This document shows, piece by piece, positions 12,801 to 30,842 of a stretch of DNA of 64,000 nucleotides. The notes under the pieces were generated by a model that was not told the DNA's origin, made no database searches, and saw only the letters and a list, made by a program, of their open reading frames with translations. Source of the DNA: Deuterostichococcus epilithicus (Eukaryota; Chlorophyta; Trebouxiophyceae; Prasiolales; Stichococcaceae); assembly GCA_033439295.1 (NCBI GenBank), contig JAVTLE010000021.1:1426009-1490008 (forward strand), in the 5' to 3' direction. Made by a program: the position numbers and the translations under genes. Within the stretch, counting starts at the first letter, position 1; every line of letters starts with the position of its first letter.

Positions 12801-14868
12801 GTCCGCGGGCCTGCCGGCGGTGAACATTGCATACGTGGGCAACGAGCCGCCGGCAGCCATTTGGGAGGCGCTCGCTGTTGCGCTGGAGGGCTTCTTCCTG
12901 GCGGAGGGCTTTGCGGCAGCAGACGCTGATGTCGGCGGCATAGGCGACGGCGGGGACGAAGCCGAAGCGGACCCCCTATTGCCTGCCAGTGCGGTGGAAA
13001 GCCCAGCAGACAGCGCAGCAGGGGGCGCGGGAGCAGCGGCATCGCCTGACCGGACAGCCGCCAGCTCCATCGATGCCGCAGCAGCGGCAGACGGCGGCGC
13101 GGGCGCCGAGGCCGGGCAGCTAGGGGTGGATGCACCGGCCGGCCCGCCACCAAACAGCCCGCCGCCCAACAGCCCACGGCCCAGCAGCCCGCCGCCGGGC
13201 AGCCCCATAGTTACGCCTCCGCAGCAGGCCAAGCGGAAGTCCAGCAGCAGGTCGGCGGCCGCAGCTGCAGCGGCAGCAGCAGCTGCAGAGGCGCCGACGG
13301 AGGCAGACCTCGAGCGCACGCGGCAGGTGCGGCGGACGTGCTTGCACCTTCTCGGATCGGAGATGCCAGACGCCACTTTGCTGCCGGCATCCAGCAGGTG
13401 CAAGGCGAGCCTTCAGCACAGTGTATCCAGCAGGAATTCCTCGACTTTTGACCAACAATGACCCTTGCAGGATGCGGAGCTGGAGGTGGCTGTGCTGGAC
13501 ACGCTGACAGACACGGTGCTGACAGCCTGCCCCTTCACCCCGCCCGAGATGTGCAGCCGCTATGTGCAGATCCTGGACAGGTGAGCGGTAACTTTGTGTC
13601 TGCCATCGCCTGCATTGTACTGCATGTGACGTGCACTGGTGTTGCGAAACAGGTTCTTGATTGTTGCTACTCACCATACCAGTCCGGTTGGAGGCACCAC
13701 AGGCTGCCGAGTGGGTTGCAGCAGGATCTGACCACTGAGATCTGCACGTTGCAGGGGCATCACGCGCCCGCGCGGCCTCAACTTCAGCGGATCCAGCGCC
13801 GGCAGCGTCTTCGCGCATGTGTGCCTTCGCAAGCTGTACGTGTTGTGCAGCCGCGGCGAGGACTTCCAGGGCTCCCAGACGCATCTGCTGCAGATCGCCC
13901 AGGTGCAGACGATTGCCCCATGCTCCAGTGTATGATTGTTGATTGACCTGAGGGACTTGTCATACTCGGCCTTCCCTCTCTCGAGGCTGCTGCTGTTGTC
14001 CCATCTCTTCCATGTGGGCAAAGCAGGTCCTGTCACTGGTCGGCCGCAGCCAGGGTGACGTGCAGCCGTGCCGCTCGACCTTGCTGCTGACTTGTGCATC
14101 CCATCAACACCTGCAGGCGGCGTTCCCCACAATCCTGGCGCGCTGCCGCTCCATCCTGCAGCAGTATGCCTCGGACCAGCGCCTGAACCCCGACTTCGCT
14201 GACCGGGAGCGCCTGGAGGAGGTCGTCTGTGTGCTGGAGGTGCGCTCACTTGCCAGTCTCTAACCCTGCCAGTGTTGGAAAACCTTGCCAGGCCCTCCAC
14301 CGAGCACCATGCCCCCAGTTTTTCTTTCCACGCTTCTCAACCGACTTGAATTTCAAGGCAGGGAACAACAAAATGGTGCCAAGAGGGTGCTTCTGTTCAA
14401 GACATCGCCGATGCCCGTCGCAGGTGTCTGCTGCTATGACGGTGTCGCCCCTGGTGGCCGCCTCGGCGGAGCCGGTGGAGAGCCCCATGGCCACCAACCT
14501 GCTGCAGGTGAGGTATTATTGTAACTTCATGCCAGCAGCAAAGGTCTGCATTGCTTCCTTGCAGCTGCTTGAACGTGCTCTGGACCTCTACACATCATAC
14601 CAGATGCAGCACACCTTTCTGGCACATGATGGCAGGATGGACCTTGACACATCTTGATGATGATATCATGGTGATGATGCTGCCCGTGTCCCTGCAGATG
14701 CTGCGAAGTCAGGCCCCGGCGCAGCGGCGGGAGCGGGCGCACCTGCTGTACTTGTATGACGCGCTGGTGGGCTGCGTATCCTGCCGCGAACCGCGCATGC
14801 GCGAGCAGCTGCGAGACGTGCTGCAGCTGGCAGGCAGCGAGCTTGGCCTGGCCCCTGCGGCGCGGTGA
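3877..14868 (+). CDS. MON2: MON2 homologue, endosome-to-Golgi trafficking scaffold
   Basis: Thirty-one exons close exactly in phase (1,698 residues; human MON2 has about 1,717): 3877-4110, 4231-4374, 4540-4629, 4812-4910, 5054-5240, 5398-5531, 5795-5966, 6126-6225, 6412-6572, 6786-6938, 7117-7262, 7445-7568, 7789-8000, 8246-8433, 8720-8907, 9130-9276, 9472-9662, 9824-10024, 10304-10483, 10732-10815, 11030-11224, 11438-11548, 11749-11896, 12073-12203, 12351-12490, 12726-13326, 13471-13580, 13755-13902, 14117-14239, 14424-14507, 14698-14868. The N-terminus (LETDLRLLSAETRR, then DFPQIKEAAERGVLKLRS) is the MON2 DCB-type region. HEAT-like helices follow, with the motifs HGERLTRGW and RPEVRNSGVRTLF. 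MON2 is a large Sec7-like scaffold without a Sec7 domain, acting at Golgi/endosomes. Exon 26 carries an Ala/Pro-rich low-complexity insert. The intron after exon 10 begins with GC, not GT. Confidence 0.93.
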
Positions 14869-15238
14869 CCTGCGTGCACATTGCCGCAGCTTCCGCGCTC
14901 CAATTCATTGTAAAGGCGCTGCTCCTTGTCGACTTATTGCGCAAAAAGTGTACAGTCGTCCGAGATGACTCATGGCCGCCAGGTGCTCCGCCGGGTGAAC
15001 ATGCACATGATCAGCCGTGTCAAAGGAGCGTTTGCACTTCATGAACCTGACATCCATCTGATGTGTATCACTCTGAAATACGTTTGCTACGGAGCGACGA
15101 TCGTACATTGCTGTGAAGCGGTCTTCCGAGTTAGTCAGCGAGCACCCATTGTGGCACAAGAGTTGGGGCGGACATAGAGCAACACCCACGCATGTGCTTG
15201 TTGTTCTGACTCCAGAGACTATCACCGGTGTTTTTGCG
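14869..15238. other. Intergenic between MON2 and release factor gene
   Basis: About 370 bases holding the MON2 3' end (TGTAA at 14909-14913) and the promoter/leader of the RF1 gene. No other gene or repeat seen. Confidence 0.5.
14909..14913 (+). terminator. TGTAA polyadenylation signal of MON2 (putative)
   Basis: Chlorophyte-type TGTAA, 41 bases after the MON2 TGA stop. Position and motif both fit a poly(A) signal. Confidence 0.45.
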
Positions 15239-18200
15239 ATGAGCAGCACGCACACATTGCCCACCGGCGTGGGGTGTCGGTGCCATGCATGGCAGCAGCC
15301 GCGCCCAGCCTTTCGATCCCTGGGGCCAAAACGGCAGGCTCGCCGCTCAGAGCACAGGAGAGAGACGTCATGCATGGCAGCGGTGAGACTCTTCTCATGC
15401 ACACAACCGCCCTGCACAATCTCGCCGCACGCCCCGGCACTTGCGGCAGGGCTCAGTCACTGTCACCCACCCACAGGACCGCTTCGTGCTGGCGAAGTTG
15501 AAGGACACGGCGGCGAGGTACCAGGAGCTGCAGGAGAAGATGGCCGATCCGGCCGTTTCCTCGGAGCCCGGCAAGTTTCAGGAGGTGGCAAAAGCGGCAT
15601 CGGAGCTGCAAAAGGCCGCCGACGGCTATGCTTCCTACTCAGACCTGGAGCAGCAGCTCGCCGAGGCAAAAGCCATGCTGAAGGAGTCGCAAGGTGATGC
15701 GGTATATGGTGACACAGCGCGCCGCAGTCGCCGTGGGCACATCAGCTGCATGCTGCACGTACGGCGCTGGCAATGCAGCTTCAGCTCCTGCCTGGTGAAG
15801 CGGCGGTGGCTGACCACCTCGCCATGCAGCCACGGCGCCAGCGCTGGCGCCAGCATCAGTATTGCGCAGCCGTGCAGGCTCCCTCTGCAGCCTGGGCTTG
15901 CCGTGCTGTTGCACAAAATCTATGCGTTCAAAATTCCCCTGGAAAGGGAATATGTCGGTAAATTGACGCCAAAACTGAAACCAATCCCAGCAACAACATT
16001 GGCGCCGCAGGGGACCAGGAGATGGCGGAGATGGTGCGGGAAGAGATTGCGGAGCTGAGCGCAGCAATGGACCAGCAGGGGGAGGAGCTGAAGGTGCTGC
16101 TGCTGCCCAGCGACCCGCTGGACGAGCGCAACATCATGCTGGAGGTCCGCGCGGGGCCGGGCGGCGAGGAGGCTGCGCTGTGGGCCGCCGACCTGGTCCG
16201 CATGTGAGCGCGCTCTTCCTGCCCTTGCACAATCTTCATTCGCCATGCTCAAACAAGGATGTCGAAGCAGTCGGAGCACCCTTTCACGGCTGGAGGAGGC
16301 TGCGCTGTGGGCCGCGACGTTGTGTGCATGGGAGGCACCCCGGCACCTTGCGCACGTCATCAGGTCCGAGTGCTCAAAAGGACCCTCTGCGGGCGCTGCT
16401 CAATTGAGGGAGCATGATGCACTTCACAGGCAGTTGGGCCGCATGCTGCCTTCGCAGCACTGTTGCCAGCCAGGCTCCGTTCAGCTGCTCTCGCTTTCCC
16501 AAGCTGGGCAGCAGTCCTTGGTGTGGGGATCAGCTGCCTGACCCGTGCGGGGGCACACACCCTTGCCGCCGCAGGTACCAGCGGTATGCGGACCTGCAGG
16601 GGTGGAAGGTGCAGCGGATGAGCGAGAGCATCATGGAGGGCGGCGGCTACAAGGAGTGCGTCCTCCAAGTGAGTCGTCCCTGGCTTTTGAGATGGATCTT
16701 GGGCGTCCACTCGTGCACGTGACGACCAGGGTCGTGGGGCACCACATCAATCTTCTGAGACTGCAACCAAGACGCTTGTCGAGTGTCGTTGGTCATGCAC
16801 CTGAAGTGACTCTCCCACAAGTCTTCCTGTACCTGCTGCGCTTGTGGGCGACCCAAGCGCTTGGGCGGCATCCAATTTTGGTGCACCGCCTCACGCTGCC
16901 ATGCGCGCCACAAACGAGTCTGCCGAACAGCGCGGCTTTGCAATCTGGCTGGCGGGCAGCCACTGTGCATTCGTCAGCAGCTTTGTAGCTCGCCGGAATG
17001 CATGACCGCTGCCCTGCTGACTGGTATGTGTGGTCGCGCAGGTGAAGGGACCCAGGGTGTACAGCCGGCTCAAGTTTGAGTCGGGCGTGCACCGAGTCCA
17101 GCGGGTGCGCTCATTTCTGGCGCATGTCTCTCCAGTCGCGTGTGCGGCTGCAATGTGCCCTGCTCCGACCACCGACACGGCAGGGGCCTGCGCTTGGTGG
17201 TTTCATCGAAAAGCGTGGGTCAATGGCCGTCCTGCACGTTGAGCAGCGACGGGATGCGATGCAGGCGGCAAGCCTTCAGGCAGAAGCACACCGCACGAGC
17301 TCAGGCGAGCGTCGCCTGTTCCGGTGTGCAGGTGCCGGCCACGGAGTCGTCTGGGCGGGTGCACACCTCCACCGCGACTGTAGCGATCATGCCGGAGGTG
17401 GACGATGTGGAGGTCAACATCGACCCCAAGGTGTGGGAGTTGGAAACTGCGGATGGAAAGACAGCATCCGGCGCCTGCTGCACTGTCTGGCGCCTGCCGC
17501 GCTGCGTGCCGCCATGGAGGTGTTGCAAGACGCACCCCTGGCAGCGCGTCGCTGCTTGTTCGTCAATCAAGAAAATTATTGGGCCTCCATGCGGCGTTGC
17601 TTCGGCGGCAGGACATCGAGATGTCGACGGCGCGGTCGGGCGGCGCCGGCGGCCAGAACGTCAACAAGGTCGAGACGGCGGTCGACCTGATGCACAAGCC
17701 CACGGGTGAGCGCGCCTAACGCCTCCCTCGCTCCATGTCAGGAGTGTGCTGCCAGATGACCATTCTGCAGTCGACCCCGTCCCGCGCATGGCCTGCTGCT
17801 AGCAATTCTGGCAACTCCAACGTTGCACAGCTGTTGCCCTTCGACAGTGGTCTGGGCGGGAACCGACGAGATCTGTGCGTTGCAGGCATCCGCATCTTCT
17901 GCACGGAGGAGCGGTCGCAGCTGAAGAACCGGGAGCGGGCAATGCAGATCCTGCGCTCACGGCTGTTCGACCTGGAGCTGCAGAAGCAGCAGGCCGAGAT
18001 CAGCGCCCGCCGCAAGAGCCAGGTGCGCCTGCCTGCACGCCCTCATTGCTCCCTCTTGCAGACTGGTGCCCCACAGGTTTCCCTGCTTGGCAGAGCCGTA
18101 CCGGGCTGGGCGCCTACCTGCACAGCTGAAGGCAGTCCGCATGGGGCCGCATGGAGTTCCTAGAGGTCAAACTTCAACTGCAACATTTTGCCGATTTCTG

Positions 18201-18641
18201 GTCTTTAGGGGCTGTGTTTAGGTACCACCCGAGCCCGCTCGTTGGCTTGAGTCAGCTCCAATCAGTAACCATGGGGCAGTAAGCACCTTTCGAGGCCGAA
18301 TCACCAAATCATGCTCCGCCGCCGTGCAGGTGGGCACGGGCTCGCGGTCGGAGAAAATCAAGACGTACAACTACAAGGACAGCCGCGTGTCAGACCACCG
18401 GTGCAAGACCAACTTCGCGCTGGACGGCGTGCTGGCTGGTGCCCTGGACGAGTGCATCGATGCCATGCTCGCCCTCGACCAGCAGGAGCAGCTGCAGGTG
18501 GGGGCTGCAGGAAAACTGCCGCCGCTGCGCCACCTGCACGGCTTGGTCTCGTAGTTGATCCTGTGTTGAGTGTCGTCAGACCTCACGGCCGTTTCTGAAT
18601 CTGGGGTGTCTGCGCAGGAGCTTGTGGCGGACGAGTCCTGA
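15239..18641 (+). CDS. prfA: Organellar peptide chain release factor 1
   Basis: Ten exons close in phase to 410 residues: 15239-15382, 15477-15693, 16011-16203, 16575-16668, 17042-17104, 17332-17430, 17612-17705, 17886-18022, 18330-18497, 18618-18641. The first 48 residues are basic and Ser/Arg-rich with no acidic core, as in an organelle transit peptide; this start was chosen because only its frame meets exon 2 in phase. The rest matches bacterial RF1: the stop-codon tripeptide PAT at 239-241 inside [18 protein letters not shown], and the catalytic GGQ at 283-285 in [12 protein letters not shown]1 reads UAA/UAG and releases the peptide in plastid or mitochondrial ribosomes; the sequence alone does not say which. 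A 23-base copy of exon 3 lies in the next intron. Confidence 0.94.
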
Positions 18642-19211
18642 AATAAGTGAAGCCAGACAGCAGCGGGTCGGAACTGTGCGCATATCAGCGCCCGGGCCGT
18701 GAGTGGGCAAACTATGTCTTGTATGACCATTTGGCAGCATCCTGGGCACGGTTCAGCGACTGTTGTTGTTGAAACCATAGCTACACATTTGCAGACTGAC
18801 ATTCAGTACTCTTCAAGTTAAGCAACGAGATGTAGAAACGCCCACATGGTGCTGAAAGCAAGTCGCGGTGACATGTCTGGAACGATCTGCCACACAGGCA
18901 CCAGCATCGGCACAGTTAATCTGGCACGGGCAGCAACAAAACTCTTCAGCCACTGAATCGGCCCACCGCATTACTTGGTGTGAAGGTGTCTCAATACATC
19001 CCCACTAGAAACAATATCTAGGTCGACTGCACGGCACGCTGCAGAGAAGGTCCACTTCGGATGGCAAGCTTCAGCCTTCAAGATCAACTGCTCTAGGTGT
19101 CTAACCATGCGCCGCCCACAGCAGGCGGGCTAGGATCCTACAATGATGCAATATGGTGCGCGATCCTGGTATAAGGTGTGGCACCACCCCAAAAGTAGAG
19201 CAACCCTGTAC
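18642..19211. other. Intergenic between two convergent gene ends
   Basis: About 570 bases between the RF1 stop and the stop of the minus-strand kinase gene, so both 3' UTRs lie here. No gene, repeat or RNA structure recognised. Confidence 0.5.
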
Positions 19212-25726
<6,515 letters not shown>

Positions 25727-26798
25727 TATGCGGCTCGGCTAGCTGCAGCGACCGGTGGTTGGAGAGGACCCAGTACTGTGTGGGCCGCAATGACGGCTGT
25801 AAGAGTCAGGCTGTGCCAGCAGCTTCGCTCATCCAGCTGGCTGCGCCGCAAAGACCTCACAGCTGGCAGCTGCGGATACTAGTTCCGCGCCTGCGCCCGG
25901 CCAGGAACTCTGATGAAGGTGTGGCAGCTACAAAACAGGCGGTTTTAGATAACCATCAGCACCGCTGAAGGGCGAATATCGAGGCCGAAGGGCTGCGATT
26001 ACTACAGCCACCTCGCCAAGGAGCCTAGAAGAAGCCGGCATTATCCGAGAAGCAAGCTGACATGTATTTGAGGGCTTGCACCTGAAGGTTTCACGAGTCC
26101 ACAACCTTGCCTCGAACCGGACGTACGCTATTTTGTACTCCCAGTGCCTCTGGGGTATGGCACGGCTAGCGGGCCGCCCTCGTCCGCTGTTTCACTCAGT
26201 CCACCAGTGTGTTTATCAATGCCAGCGCTGATGATCACACTGGCGTGTGGAAACCTAGCGTGCGACTGTTGCAAGTCCAATCGACTATAGTGAAGATCGC
26301 CAACTTTCGAGCTACCGCGGCGTGGCGGAATCACCCTCTGCGGAAACGACCGGCACAGCAAGTCCCTTCAGCTGCTCCTACGCAACGCAGTGATTCAAGA
26401 TTCAGCGTCATTGCCGATCTCATGATGAGCTTTGAACATCCGTTACTGCTTCCTGCCTCCTGAATTCGTCCCCAGCTGACGTCAGCATCACGCCCTGACC
26501 GAGCGCCAGCGGCAGATTACCGTCGCCGTTGATGTGTAATTTAAATGATCGAAAGATACGACTCGGGAGGCTCCCTTGTAATCGAATGAGCGATACGGCA
26601 GTCTCCGAGATTTGAGAGCATTTGGTACCCCCTTCTGGCCAGCTCCCCACGAGCATCACGTCGCATTCGAGGCGGTGGTGTATGCACGCTGTAACACCAG
26701 GCATCGAGTTACCCCACCTATCTTGCAGCAGCTCGCCGCGAGGCTTCTCGCCCCGGTTTGGCGCTAAGGGCATAGCAGTGGTGGCGGCAGCGGCAAAC
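25727..26798. other. Intergenic between divergent kinase and lipase genes
   Basis: About 1.07 kb between the starts of two divergent genes, so it should hold both promoters. It is less GC-rich than the exons. No ORF has codon use or motifs like the neighbours, and I saw no RNA gene or mobile-element ends. Confidence 0.5.
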
Positions 26799-29700
26799 AT
26801 GCGGGTGGCCCCACTGCTGGCGCGAGGCACACAGTGCCTCCGAAGCGGCCACGCATGGGCACACCTGCGTCACGTGCGAGCGTGCTCATCGAGGTCCAGA
26901 CCGCCGTGTCCCACCGCCCCGGCCGCACACCTGCCGTGGCTGCACCTACGCACCAGGCACGCCTTCTGCGTGGCGGCGGCCAGCCAGCGTGACGGCGACA
27001 GCAAGAGTAGCGCCGACCGCGAAGGCAGCAATGGCACCAACAGTGGCAGCAACGGCGATGGCAGCAGTGCTGCCAGCGGTGAGATTCCGCAGCCGGACGC
27101 TCCGCAGCAGCAGGAGCAGGGGCCCGGCCGCGGGTCGCTGACGCCCGATGCGGCAAAGTCGCCGGAACACGACGACAAACCGTCCATGACATATCGGGAG
27201 ATGCTCGCGGACTGGTTCTACAGCAGGTGTGGGTGTGCTCAGGGCATGCATGACGCAACTGGATCAGGTGCCGCCCTCCATGACTTCTTCAGAGTAATAT
27301 AGCTGCCACACGGAACGCATGCACAATATGCAGGGAAACAGATCTGCGTGGGCTGGCGGCCGAGGGCCGCCTGCAGCTGCGCGATTTCCTCTCCGACCCG
27401 TCCGTGAAAGTGCTCGGCAGGTGAACACTCTCGCCAGGTCTTTTGCAAGTGTTGTTCCCTATGCCATGTGCTGACGACTGATGTAGGATTCCGATCGCGC
27501 CAGCATTCCGTGTCCATTCGGGAAACACCACGAGTATTCTGCACCGCAGGGAGGTCAGCTTCGCCAGGTGGGTCAAGGTGGGGCAGGACTTTGACCTGAC
27601 CAAGTTCACCGGCAGCTTCAGCCGCATCGCGGACTTTTCGGCGTGGTACCCTGGCAGCAAGGCCTCCGAGCAGGAGCCCGAGGAGCGCGGCACCGTTGGC
27701 GTCCCGGTGAGTCGTTCCTTCCTTGCTTGATAGATTACATAGGCTGCCAGTGAATGGGGTCCTCATAAATCTGCGGCCGTGGCCACTCGCTCTTTGTGAT
27801 GCCTGTGGCTTTGGATGCGTCAGCATCGGGTTTCGAGCTGTTGTAATGGATGATGATTCCAGACCAGTCCATCTGGTGCGCCCTGCGCAGGACGCTGAAG
27901 GCAAGCACCCGGCCGCCGTCGCATTCGAGAAGGGCGGTCCTGGCGCGCTCGGCTTTGGCTTCTCTGCTGGCGGCCTGCTGTTCAGCTACTACATCGGGTG
28001 CGCCGCCGCCGCACAGCCAAGCCAAAGATGCTAGACTGGACTGGATTGTTGTGCAGGTCAATGAAACAGGAAACTCAAGGCATGGAAACCAACGAGAGCC
28101 GTGTCTGAGGACCGGAGATTTTGTTGTTCTGCAGGGTGGTGTACGGACTGCACGATCTGGGCATCATCAACAGTGCGCCGTTTGCGGCACTGCCACCGCG
28201 CTGTCAACCCATGTTGCACGAGAAGCTCTCGTGCACGACGCCTGTGCCTTGCAAGTTCAATCTGCTCCTGCAGAGACGCGCAGGCGGCGCAGTGGTCTAA
28301 CATGTGACGCTTTGAACCGCAGAGGACACGAAGCTCGCGGGCGCCTCCGCTGGGTCGCTGATTGCGGCCTGCTACCACAGCGGCCTGCCAGAGGACGTTG
28401 TCACCGAGGCCTGCTTCACGCTGGCCCGAGGTAGCCCGCTGCAGTGTGCTGGACTCCTTGCTGCAGCTCCTGCTGCGTCTGGGTTGGTTGTTCAATTGAC
28501 TACTGCAGCAGTGGACAGCAGCCGCAGCCCGCAGCACACAGCCCGCTTGTGGGGACCAACATCTGCTGCTCTGATGCCACAGACTGCCGGAAGAACGGCA
28601 CACGGGGCCGCCTAGGCGTCGTGCTGTATCAGTTTCTGGAGGAGCTGCTGCCGGACGACATCGCCGAACGGTGCCGCGACAAGGCCTTTGTCGCCGTCAC
28701 ACGTGCGCAGCAACTTGCCGCACAGCAACCTGCTCAGAGCTCGTGCCCTGTCATGCAGCATGCATGCGGCGTGCGGCTGCCTGATGCCAGCCAGCGCGTG
28801 CCTGAAGAGGCCCCCGCCTCGTTGGCGAGCACTCAGCTTGCGGTTCACATCGGCAGGTGTGTTTCCGCGGCCGGCTGGCGAGCTCATCAGCGACTACCAG
28901 TCTAAAGAGGACCTGGTGCGCCTTGCTGGTCGCAGAAAGCAATGCGCATTCATGATTAACATCGCACACAAGAAGCGCTTGAGGAGGGTGAAGAAGACTT
29001 CTTCCTTTGATTGCCGGCATTGACTGAAATGCAATCCGGTGGCACGGCCACCTGAAACAAATGTGCTGCCGCTGTGCAGATAGCGGCGCTCATGACGTCC
29101 TGCCACATCCCCTGGTGAGGCGGCTGGATCCCGCCGTGCTTTCCAGGCATAGCAGGCGGGCATGCACGCTGTGTGGCTTGTCACGTGCGCTGCGCCTGAG
29201 GCCACGGCCATGACATGCTCACAACCGGGTGGCCGCTGAGAGCTCAGGTGGTTTGACAAGCGGGTCTGGACCACCTTCCGCGGCCAGGCCAGCTGTGCGC
29301 CTTTTGGGCCAGCTCGCTTGACGTGTCACATTACTGATCTTTGCATGCAATTGTCCTGCCAAGTTGAATGGCTCTCAGCTCCCGTTCAGGCTGGGCTCAC
29401 TGGTTCCTGCGCGCAGATGACGGTGGGCTGACAAACTTCATCCCGCTGCCGCCGGCCGACCACGGAGTTCGCGTCTGCTGTTTCGCCTCCAAGCAAATCA
29501 CCAGGTTCTGTCTTCACCCCTCACCACTGCATCTGCTACCCTTCCTTGGCTCTGACCTGAGCCTTCGTGTCGTGAAGTGAATGTTTCATGCTGAACATGT
29601 GTGTGCCGTGTACAGCGTGGTCGACATCCAGATCTCGCCAGACTCCTTCACAGACTGGGAGCACAGCATCCAGCAGATGGTGTCCTGGGCCTTTGAGCCA

Positions 29701-30102
29701 GCAGAGGACAAGGCGAGCGGTCACTCTTGCAATGGGCGTCATTTGGCTCACATCTGATGCTTAGCAATGTGCCGCCAGGCACCGACCGCTCGACCAGCAT
29801 GTGACCAGGCGTGTGTGTCTGTCCTGCAGATGCTAGAGGAGTTCGTCGAAAAGGTGTGAGATGACCTCATTGCTGAGTGTGGCATCCTCCCGCTGCGCCT
29901 CTGCATGTCGCATCGATGCATGCTGGAGATCCTCCTTTCATGTGTGCAGACGCTGCTGCAGGGGAAGGCGGACGCAAAGGCATGGGCGGAGGCGACCGGC
30001 GTACTGCCGTTGATCGGTCAGGCAGCGCAGCAGAAGGAAGAGGGTGTGCAGCGATCCAACATGGAGGATGATTCGTCGAGCGCTGCCGCTCCGGCGTGCT
30101 GA
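26799..30102 (+). CDS. Patatin-like phospholipase, probably organelle-targeted
   Basis: Fourteen exons close in phase to 536 residues: 26799-27226, 27334-27420, 27487-27706, 27891-27997, 28135-28172, 28323-28430, 28583-28702, 28857-28915, 29080-29114, 29248-29294, 29417-29504, 29616-29712, 29830-29853, 29950-30102. The first ~65 residues are Arg/Ala/Ser-rich with few acids, like a transit peptide; a Ser/Asn/Gly-rich linker follows. The patatin core shows GFGFSAGGLLFSYYIG (oxyanion region), the nucleophile elbow GASAGS with Ser302, and the DGG motif with Asp418, together the Ser-Asp dyad of patatin lipases. These enzymes cut acyl chains from membrane lipids or triacylglycerol. The intron after 29712 starts with GC. 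An upstream ATG at 26682 is possible but gives a less leader-like N-terminus. Confidence 0.9.
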
Positions 30103-30842
30103 AACATTAACGTGCTGCTGATCGGCAGCAACTTTGCACTTGAAACACCCTTGCTGTCTTCATTGCAGCTGTTGGACTGCTCCCCAGCCGCGAACGGTCC
30201 GTCGCAGACCCATTCACCTCTAGGTAGCCAACTGGTTAGACCAGTTGTCAGCAACCCACACTTTGCCGTTGCGGTCGCAGAGGTGCGTGCGTAGGTAGTC
30301 CACATTGCTTGCCACTGTGGATGTGCTTGACTCATTGCAGATTAAAGTTAGGTAGTTAGGTACTGTTCGGTACAGTCACAGTATTATAGGCGGTGCTGAA
30401 GTAATTTTTGTCCGGCAAAAGGCATGGTATGTACCTATGTACTGGAACTGTCAAGTTCATCCGTCCACGGCAAATGCGTACCCAGTCACCATGCAGCCAG
30501 CCGAGGGGCGTCAGCGTGCCACAGCGGCGCCAGCTTGCAGCCAAAACGAAATTGAACCATGGCTGAGAAGTCTGCACCTTCGAAGGACCCTACATCGATG
30601 ACGAAGCCGTGCCATCGCTGAACGCTGCCTGACAATTCTCTAGAGCAAGCGTGGCAATCAAGTCCAGGACGCCAGGCTGCCGCTGCCCAGTGCAGTAGGA
30701 CGGTGTCGGCATCACGCCGTCCAATGGGCCGTCTGTCCCACGCCATCGGCCGGACCACCGGCCCGGAGCAAGACAGGCGCGGCCGTGCGGGGCCGGGCAG
30801 GCGCGTTCTGGATGTCCAGACTCCACGGCCCGCACCCACCCC
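30103..30842. other. Intergenic between two convergent gene ends
   Basis: About 740 bases between the lipase stop (+) and the fucosyltransferase-like stop (-), so both 3' UTRs lie here. A short AT-rich patch lies near 30340-30420. No gene or RNA seen. Confidence 0.5.

Noticed and set aside
12308-13177. Long minus-strand reading frame of about 290 codons
   Set aside because: It is antisense to MON2 exons 25-26; the Pro/Arg-rich product is a shadow of GC-rich sequence, and the plus strand has family motifs and splice phase.
15289-15382. Alternative RF1 start at 15289 ([10 protein letters not shown])
   Set aside because: Its frame does not meet exon 2 in phase; ATG 15239 does and gives a better transit peptide.
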